Part shown: positions 56,891-64,000 of the stretch, piece by piece
Numbering within the stretch: position 1 is the stretch's first letter
How the letters are laid out: each line of letters starts with the position of its first letter
NCBI GenBank assembly: GCA_025642065.1
Contig: JAODUP010000050.1
Location: forward strand, 775,001 to 839,000
Length of the DNA: 64,000 nucleotides
Reading direction: 5' to 3'
Source: Paralvinella palmiformis
Lineage: Eukaryota > Annelida > Polychaeta > Terebellida > Alvinellidae
Made by a program: the position numbers and the translations under genes
Notes under the pieces: model-generated
The model's input: only the letters and a program-made list of their open reading frames with translations
Told to the model about the DNA's origin: nothing
The model's database searches: none

Positions 56891-58020
56891 CTACAAATAC
56901 ACCCTGCATGAGGTCACATAACCCTAAACATTTAAAGAGAACAATGTCAAGACACACACAAAGAGACAGTTTTTATATTCAATATTGTTCATAAGACAAA
57001 GCCAGTGGTTAGGTGAGACAATATTTACAATAAATTTTATCAATGATTTATGGCTTCACTTGTTCACTTTCAAAACTAAATTTATTGTAAAATATATTGT
57101 TCTTACCTTTTGCGATTGCAACAGGAATTCGAGATTATTGATCGAGTATATACAGGAATGTTGATGTATTCAAATATAAATATTTAACAAACTTCAAGTC
57201 TTTACTAGATCACATAAAAGACAGCTACGTCTTTATGTTCGCTAATTGCGTATATAACTGATAAGATTTCCGTTATTTTAAAATTTAAATTTCGCGTTAT
57301 ATATTTGTGTATTTATTTTCACCCTCGAACACGATAAAAGCAACATCGCAGAACATACAAACTGATATTAAAATTGCCAAAATAAAAACACGAATATGCG
57401 TCTAGAATATTCAGCAATGTTCGTGGATAAAAGCCACACCTCGATAAATATTGGAACTGTTTCAAGAACAGCCAACTCTCGGTCCATGACAATTTTGTAA
57501 AATCAGTGTACCATAGACCTGGACCTGATAAATGTTCATAGCCTAGAAATAGGTAGCTGATGAGTATCAGTATGTGAGTGTTAGAAATGACTAGAGAACA
57601 ATACAGATATTTAAATAGCAATGGTTGAAAGATGTACCAGGCATTGGTTCAATTCCATTCTGTCAATTCCACATCGAATTTATCAATTCCAAACTCTTTT
57701 TTGCCTAATACTTTTTACCATGACTAGGTACTCCGAGTACCTACTTGGAATACCTACTCCGAGTAGTTTATATTCCAAGTAGGATTGTCATGGAAGAAAT
57801 ATTTATGAATTAAAAAATTAAATGGTAAATTAATTTGTGCATTAATTTTTTTTCTGCCCGTTCTAAACATTGAGCGGGGGGTAAATTTCTAAATAGCAAT
57901 ATCTCTATATAGATTACAGGCATGCTATGTGGTGGTGTCACGTGTTGTGGCGGAGCCTACTGTATGTAGACCATTTTACTTGGTTAAATGCTCACATGGG
58001 GTGTCACAGTCAGTGTGCAT
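56891..58020. other. Intergenic, unique with a nested palindrome
   Basis: Unique AT-rich DNA. At 57740-57752 and 57771-57783 lie perfect 13-base inverted arms (CCTACTTGGAATA / TATTCCAAGTAGG) with an inner palindrome CTACTCCGAGTAG in the loop. Near 57650-57700 are repeated CAATTCCA words, which also recur near 59070-59165. Confidence 0.6.
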
Positions 58021-58023
58021 ATT

Positions 58024-58027
<4 letters not shown>

Positions 58028-58082
<55 letters not shown>

Positions 58083-58310
58083 GAACAAAAGTTCTGGATC
58101 TTATATCAAGCGGTGGATAATAATCTTGGGTGCATCCCCATGTAAGAGTGTATTTTGTAATCATCAATGGTGTGTTTATATTCCACTGTCCAGTAAAGCC
58201 TTGAAACGAATGTTTTTGCTTAGTTCCGCCCGCAGGAGTCAGATCCTATGCTACTGTTACTGTATTCAGACCATTTTACTTAGTTAAATGTTCACGTGGG
58301 TCCACAGTCA

Positions 58311-58395
<85 letters not shown>
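58028..58395. repeat. (TA)n microsatellites within an imperfect direct duplication
   Basis: TA runs at about 58028-58078, 58314-58345 and 58349-58394. Upstream of the first two lies a similar block, GACCATTTTACTTGGTTAAA near 57970 and GACCATTTTACTTAGTTAAA near 58267. Both continue into CACAGTCAGTGTGCATAT or CACAGTCAGTGTATATAT, so about 300 bp including the TA run were duplicated. Confidence 0.85.
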
Positions 58396-58397
<2 letters not shown>

Positions 58398-58404
58398 GCA
58401 AAGT

Positions 58405-58713
58405 GAGCTCCGGTGGCCTAGTGGTTACAGGTTCGAACCCCGTAAGAGGTCGAACCTTTTCCAGAGATTAATTTCTCGGCTCACAACATCGTGGGTGGCT
58501 GACTACGTTAAATGGCGCTGCCGTCTCCACTGAATTATTAAAAATAAAGGGGGACATAAAACACTCTGGCAGTGACCACCCTCAGGGTATTTCGGCTCCA
58601 TCTTTCCGTACTGCTCCCCTGTGAGTGGTGGTGGTGGGGGGGTTCTCAATCAATCCAACATAGAGGCTGTGCCCAATAAGCGACAGCCGGGGATTCTCCC
58701 CGAACAACAAAAC
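58405..58713 (+). repeat. SINE-B copy with a shortened head
   Basis: GAGCTCCGGTGGCCTAGTGG runs almost directly into TTACAGGTTCGAACCCCGTA, so about 30 bases between the A and B boxes are missing. The body is intact to GGGGATTCTCCCCGAACAAC. Flanks TATATAAAGGCA and TATATAAGGCA look like a target-site duplication. Confidence 0.9.
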
Positions 58714-58762
58714 ATATATAAGGCAGGGATCTCTACCCCAAACTTCAACAAGTCTGGATCGA

Positions 58763-58964
58763 TGTCGTCTCCACTGAATTGTTAAAAATAAAGGCGGACG
58801 TTAAAACCTCTTAAGGACGTAAAACGCTCTGGCAGTGACCACCTTCAGGATATTTTCCCGTACTGCTCCGCTGTGAGTGGTGTGTGTGTGTGGGGGGGGG
58901 GTTCTCAATCACTCCAACTGTGCTAATAAGCGATAGCCTGGGGATTCTCCTTGAAAAACAAATC
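58763..58964 (+). repeat. SINE-B, 5'-truncated copy
   Basis: Begins at TGTCGTCTCCACTGAATTGT in mid-body and runs to TGGGGATTCTCCTTGAAAAA. It lies 50 bases after another SINE-B in the same orientation. Confidence 0.85.
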
Positions 58965-59889
58965 AATTTGGATCGTTTTGGTTCCAGTATATTGTTAACA
59001 CCGCATGTAAGTGTTAACTTTGTAAAAACGGTAAATTAATTGGTGGATTAATTTTTTGTTGTAGGAAACTTCAATTCTAATTCAAAATTTCTCAATTCTA
59101 ATTCAAAATTATCAATTCAATTCCAATCTTTTTTTTAAATAATCAATTTCAATTCCGGAATTGAATTGACTCCACCTCTGAGATGTACCAATAAATGTTC
59201 ATTTGAATGACTTAATAAAAGTTTCATGACATAACACAACTTTTTCTGAGTCGATATCAGCATATGACACATTATTTACTACATGATTAAGTTTCTTGAA
59301 AGTAGACACCGCTGACGAATAATCCATATTTACAATTTGTTCTACCAACGTACCAGGCGTTAATATACCGTGTAACAGATTTTGTGATACGTAGTACATG
59401 GTCAGAGTCCTAGATGGGCTCGACATGCTACATATTCGATGGTAGAGGGATAATGTATTTCTTTTTTTACAATATCGTTACCTTTATTAACATTCAATAC
59501 ACACAATATCTGTGTGGTAATGTTATGCGACCTTTTGCTGAGTCCGAGACGTTACGTCCCAGAATAAATTTGTTTTCTGAAATGATCACAAATCAGACTA
59601 AACATGTAAATATCTAGTATACAGTGAAAACTATATTTCATTTTATTAAATTATAATAAAATTTATAGGCCCACCATATTTCAGTCAGAAGAATAATTTC
59701 CTTCGGCCGATTTTCGGCTGAAAATGCGGCCAGCCTCATATGCTGCTAGCTTCAAGTAGACGGAGCTGGTTATGGTAAAGACGATTGAGCAATTGCAGAT
59801 GGCGAAATATTATAAAATAATGTTTGTCATTTTTGTGTCCGTTGCTCAGGCGATAGTTGCTCTGACAATATATATATATATATATATTT

Positions 59890-59933
<44 letters not shown>

Positions 59934-60084
59934 TACAATAAATATATTACAGTCACTTACTGTGTAATTGATGTTTAGATAATTGTTACTTACCTATGTG
60001 ACAACAGTGAAATTAACTCCTAACTTCCTGTTGTCCGTGACCAATTTGTGTCGTACAAACACCGAAATCTGATCCCACAGGTTG
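58965..60084. other. Intergenic, AATTC-rich patch and TA runs
   Basis: AATTC-type words at about 59070-59168, and TA runs at about 59868-59892 and 59898-59932. No supported gene. Confidence 0.55.
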
Positions 60085-60096
60085 TGAGTAGCCCAT

Positions 60097-60157
<61 letters not shown>

Positions 60158-60267
60158 GGGCGCGCGTGTCTGTATGTGTGCATCAGTAATGTACTAATTA
60201 TAGTTAATGATGTTAAAAGTTTTAAAGGAAGTATAGGTTTTGATGTTCTGAGCCAGTGCCACCAAAA

Positions 60268-60308
<41 letters not shown>
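60085..60308. repeat. Variable-core dispersed repeat with (TA)n(TG)n and (TA)n
   Basis: GAGTAGCCCATAATAATAT, a TA/TG run, then the 22-base TGATGTTCTGAGCCAGTGCC-type block at 60241-60262 identical to 21631-21652, and a second TA run. Confidence 0.65.
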
Positions 60309-60719
60309 TAAAAAACACACATTGCTCGTGCCTGACATCAGACCTATTTCGACCCAGATTCCTTATTACATCAATGTAAGAAAGTTATGTCGTTAATATG
60401 ACATGTTTTACTGTCCTTATCTCATTTTGTGATTAATAAGATTACACCTTGATGGGAAATTGTTGATTGTGTAGCTATTATAATCCCGACGTGTCGTTCG
60501 CAGTATCGGAGATCTGGCTGAAATCCGCTGTTCTCGACCATGGGTCAAATAGATCAAGTGGATAGGCGCTTTAATTTAGATGTCACACACCTAACTTCAT
60601 ATACTTAGGAACGCTAAATTAGGCGTGAATGAACGTTCCCTTAGTGATGAACGGAAACGTATGAGGGTTAGCTGTTAGGTTCGAGTAAATCCTATAATTT
60701 ACTCAGGATTGAGGCGATA

Positions 60720-61474
60720 GTCCAGTAATAATCCATTGTACGTAAACTATTGCTAGTTTATTTTAAGCTTAGTCACTTTGGTGATTCCATATGTAGGTAG
60801 TGAACGCGATACAACTTTGTCACGTGTTCAACTGAAACTGTTATGTTGGTTAGTGCACCGAGAGTTCATGAAAGGCACAATTTTTCATTCTGATCGGTTA
60901 ACAACTTGACGACGCCGGTAGTGTAGACGACATAACATTGCCATGTACTCAACTGAAACTGTTATATTGGTTGGCGCGCCGAGAGCCTATAACAGGTATA
61001 ATAGCGGCGCCTCGTGGTCTAGCGTTAGCGTGTTGGACCACAGATCACTACCACGCGTGTTCGAATCCCGGCGTGGGCATATCTGAAGGTTGTTTCGTCT
61101 TTCCCTTCGTCGCATTTAGCTTAACTTGTGCACAAAAGTGGCCGTAAAACATCAATCAATCATCATTATAAAAAGTATACCAGTTCGCCCTGATCAAACA
61201 ACAACTTGATCACGCCGAACCTGTTGTATCTCTGTCCTTATGGTTGATATAGGTAGGATTTGTTTAGTTATTCAAACCCAGATTGGAGTTCAGATCAACT
61301 TCTGTGGTATCGAAATGTTACCTTTAAAGCACAGCAAATTACTGCTGAATGCAAACTGTGGTGTCAAAGCATTTATCTTGTATATATGTTAACTTACTAT
61401 TGAACTATATGTGTTATTAACTGCGAGCTGGCGTGTGACATAATTGTCGCGTACAAAAAGCGTATGAGTAGCCC

Positions 61475-61475
<1 letters not shown>
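60720..61475 (+). repeat. Dispersed repeat D, copy 2, with internal duplication
   Basis: Ordered similarity to 44365-45075 from AGTCCAGTAATAATCCATTG to GACATAATTGTCGCGTAC. Inside, a segment with CAACTGAAACTGTTAT(G/A)TTGG and CACCGAGAGTTC or GCGCCGAGAGCCT occurs twice (about 60828 and 60948), about 120 bases apart. A SINE-A interrupts it at 61004-61168. Confidence 0.65.
61004..61168 (+). repeat. SINE-A copy nested in repeat D
   Basis: GCGGCGCCTCGTGGTCTAGC (A box), CGTGTTCGAATCCCGGCGTG (intact consensus B box), GAAGGTTGTTTCGTCTTTCC and AAAAGTGGCCGTAAAACATC with an ATCA/ATC tail. It is the copy with the best-preserved polymerase III B box. Confidence 0.92.
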
Positions 61476-61506
<31 letters not shown>

Positions 61507-61508
<2 letters not shown>

Positions 61509-64000
61509 AGGATAAATATGTAGGTAGAGGTGTATCCATTTACGTAGCAGACCATCTGACAACAAGGGTAAATCAAATAAACATTGGTATTGCCAACAGA
61601 GATAGTATATGGTTAGAGATGATAAGTGGAAAACACAGCAAGGTAATTTTTGGATGCATATACCGAAGCCCCTCAAGCACACCGGATGATGATGTAAAGC
61701 TACATACCATCCTGACCAACCTGTCGACCCAAAATGCAGTGGATTTGGTTATTGTGAGTGATTTTAATAATCCACAGATTGATTGGGAGTCAGTGACTAC
61801 AGAGAAAAGCGTAAATCACAGCAGCCAACACTTCATTGATACAATTAGAGATGCATACTTGTATCAGCATGTGACTCAGCTTACAAGGTACAGACATGGG
61901 CAAAACTCCAACCTTCTTGACCTGATACTGACCAGCAGTGAATATTATATCAGTAACCTAGAATATCATGCAGGCATAGGATTAAGCGACCACCTAGTAC
62001 TCAGCTGTACCCTAACTGTGGAGAATAAAATCGGTTGAAGGAGGGTATCCCAATATTTAGCTACAATAAAGGGGGTTGTGCAGCAATAAATGATACTCTC
62101 ATGGACATTGACTGGTCATCAAAGTTCATCGGTATGACTACAGAAGAAATGTGGCTATATTTTTCAAACGAACTAGTAGGTCAAATGGAGAAACATATTC
62201 CAAAATCAGTACCCAAAAAGAACAAAAGACGTAAGATATGGATGACAAAAGAAGTTACAGCCAAGTATAGAAAGAAGCAGCTTGCATGGAAGAAATATAA
62301 AGATACAGGTAACAAATGGGACTATGTGCGAGCGACAAATGAAAAAAACACGAATTAACCATGATGACAAGAAATTTGTGTAGGGACTTTGAATGCAATT
62401 TGGCTAGAAATGTAAAACAAAACTCTAAGGCATTTTGGAGGTATTGTAAGTAAAAAATGAAAAACAGAAGTAAACTTGGTGACCTGAAAATGGCAGATGG
62501 CAAATTCGCTGGGGTGATGATGAAACAAAAGCTGACTTACTAAATTCCTTCTTAGCAAGTGTATTCACACAAGAAAATACAGATATCCCGGTCTTAGAAG
62601 ACAAACATTAGATCAAAGATGGTATTAATATAAGCTTCACCACTGATATCATTGTAAAGAAACTGAAAATAACAAAATCTGCTGGACCAGACGGTTTCCA
62701 TCCACGAGTATTGAGTGAGATATCTCCCTCCATTAAAGTGCCGTTGAGCATCATATGCACACAATCATATGACGAGGGACGTCTACCAAGTGATTGGAAA
62801 AATTCCCACATCACGCCAATACACAAGAAGGGGTCAAAAGTGGTTCCTGGAAATTATAGTACGGTCAGTCTCACATCAGTGATAGGAAAAATGATTGAGT
62901 CCGTGATTAGGGATTCTGTGATCAGCAGCATGGTTTTGTCCCGGGACGCTCCTACATGACACAGTTATTAGTCACTCTGGAACTATGGACTGAGTTGCTG
63001 GACAGTGGTGCCCCCATAGATGTGATTTACTTGGATTTTTAGAAAAGCTTTTGATACTGTCCCTCACCAAAGGTTATTGAGGAAACTGAAAGCGTACGGT
63101 ATAACCGGTAAAGTACTGGAGTGGATAAAGGCAGAGAGTAATGGTAAATGGAAAGCTGTCATCTTGGACAGATATCCTGAGTGGAATACCCCAAGGAAGC
63201 GTGTTAGGTCCGATCTTGTTTGTTATTTTTATAAATGACCTGCCAGATGTAGTCAGCAGTACAGCAAAAATATTTGCTGACGACACAAAGCTGTTCCGGG
63301 CTATTAGGATAATAGAAGATCATGATGTCATGCAGCAGGATCTTGACAACATTGTGGAATGGTCGAACAAGTGGCAACTGGGGTTCAACGAAACCAAGTG
63401 TAAGAGTCTCCATCTAGGACTAAATTACCATATGAACTCACAGATATTAAAAGACACCAGAAATGAGAGGGACTTGGGGGTATATATTGACGAGGAACTA
63501 AAATTCCATGACCATGTCTCTAAGGCAGTAGCAAAAGGCGTCACGCCTGTTAGGACTAATACGAGCCACTTTCACATGCCTGGATAATGTCACCACGCCT
63601 AGACTCTTCACAACTATGGTACGACCACATTTAGAATATGGTAATGTAATCTAGCATCCAAGGTTTAGACGAGATAGTGTTGAAATAGAAAAAGTTCAGA
63701 GACTCATTCCAGAGATAAGGCATCTACCATATGATAAGCAACTATAAGAACCCTAAAATTGCCATCGTTACAACACCGTAGGAAGAAGAATTGACATGAT
63801 TCAGATTTACAAAATATTAAATGAAATTGATAGAATAGATAGTACTATATTCTTCGAACTAAGTGCTGCATCAGTCGCTCGTGGTCACAGCCAGAAGATT
63901 GTGAGAAAAAAACACGCCAGATTGGGAAGTCGGCAGTCAATTTTCAGCCAGAGAGTTGTGAACGATTGGAACTCGCTCCCAACTGAAGTTATTGATAGCC
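61507..64000 (+). mobile_element. CR1-like LINE, 5'-truncated and frame-broken, running off the window
   Basis: 61507-62035 encodes most of an AP-type endonuclease domain: GRGVSIYVADHL, then IFGCIYRSPSS, LVIVSDFNNPQIDWE and GLSDHLVLSC. 62036-62357 is the Lys-rich linker (RKIWMTKEV). Reverse-transcriptase motifs follow across several frames: SAGPDGFHPRVL (about 62678), W-K-x-x-x-I-x-P-I-H-K-K (about 62800), YLDF then FDTVPHQRLL (about 63027-63080), GIPQGSVLGPILF (about 63183) and the catalytic FADDT (about 63273). The C-terminal LARLGSRQ and FSQRVVNDWNSLP occur just before the edge. At least three frame breaks and a TAG in the YLDF region make it inactive. It begins inside the endonuclease directly after a TA run. 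Confidence 0.9.

Overview
The window is animal nuclear DNA. Its genes are split by GT-AG introns, there are tRNA-derived SINEs, CR1/L2-type LINE remnants and a decayed hAT transposase, and simple repeats are extremely dense. A small heat-shock protein with two alpha-crystallin domains and an F5/8C-plus-fucolectin-like protein suggest a lophotrochozoan, most likely a mollusc. That is an inference; no marker in the window fixes the species.

Three host genes can be read. (1) On the + strand, 579-13243, are the last five coding exons of a discoidin (F5/8 type C) plus fucolectin/tachylectin-like (FTP) protein. Its first exons lie before the window or were not found. (2) On the + strand, 32015-33430, is an uninterrupted 471-codon small heat-shock protein with two alpha-crystallin domains. 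A 3' splice site lies just upstream of its ATG, so its 5' UTR is probably spliced. (3) On the - strand, 45458-36721, is a complete cytosolic sulfotransferase (SULT) gene. I reassembled it from seven exons with matching phases, giving 963 nt and 320 residues with every main SULT motif, although no single exon exceeds 74 codons.

The rest is mobile and repetitive DNA. Two tRNA-derived SINE families recur. SINE-A has about 150-190 bp and a short-repeat tail; SINE-B is about 350 bp. Several copies have target-site duplications. SINE-A copies are nested in an hAT element, in a LINE remnant and in another dispersed repeat. A 5'-truncated, frame-broken CR1-like LINE runs from 61507 off the right edge. 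LINE 3'-end fragments lie near 9.0, 43.0, 48.3 and 50 kb. A MITE-like inverted-repeat element lies at about 46.15-46.8 kb, and a ~185 bp tandem satellite at 55.6-56.5 kb.

Tandem arrays with possible regulatory content stand out. A 7-unit array is built from the splice donor of sulfotransferase exon 4. A 0.75 kb minisatellite carries 14 perfect TGACGTCA (CRE) palindromes, and a degenerate array carries 11 TGTTTAC (forkhead-core) motifs. Microsatellites such as (GTGA)n, (CACT)n, (CATT)n, (CATA)n, (TA)n and (CA)n fill much of the introns and intergenic space and give rise to most long but meaningless reading frames.
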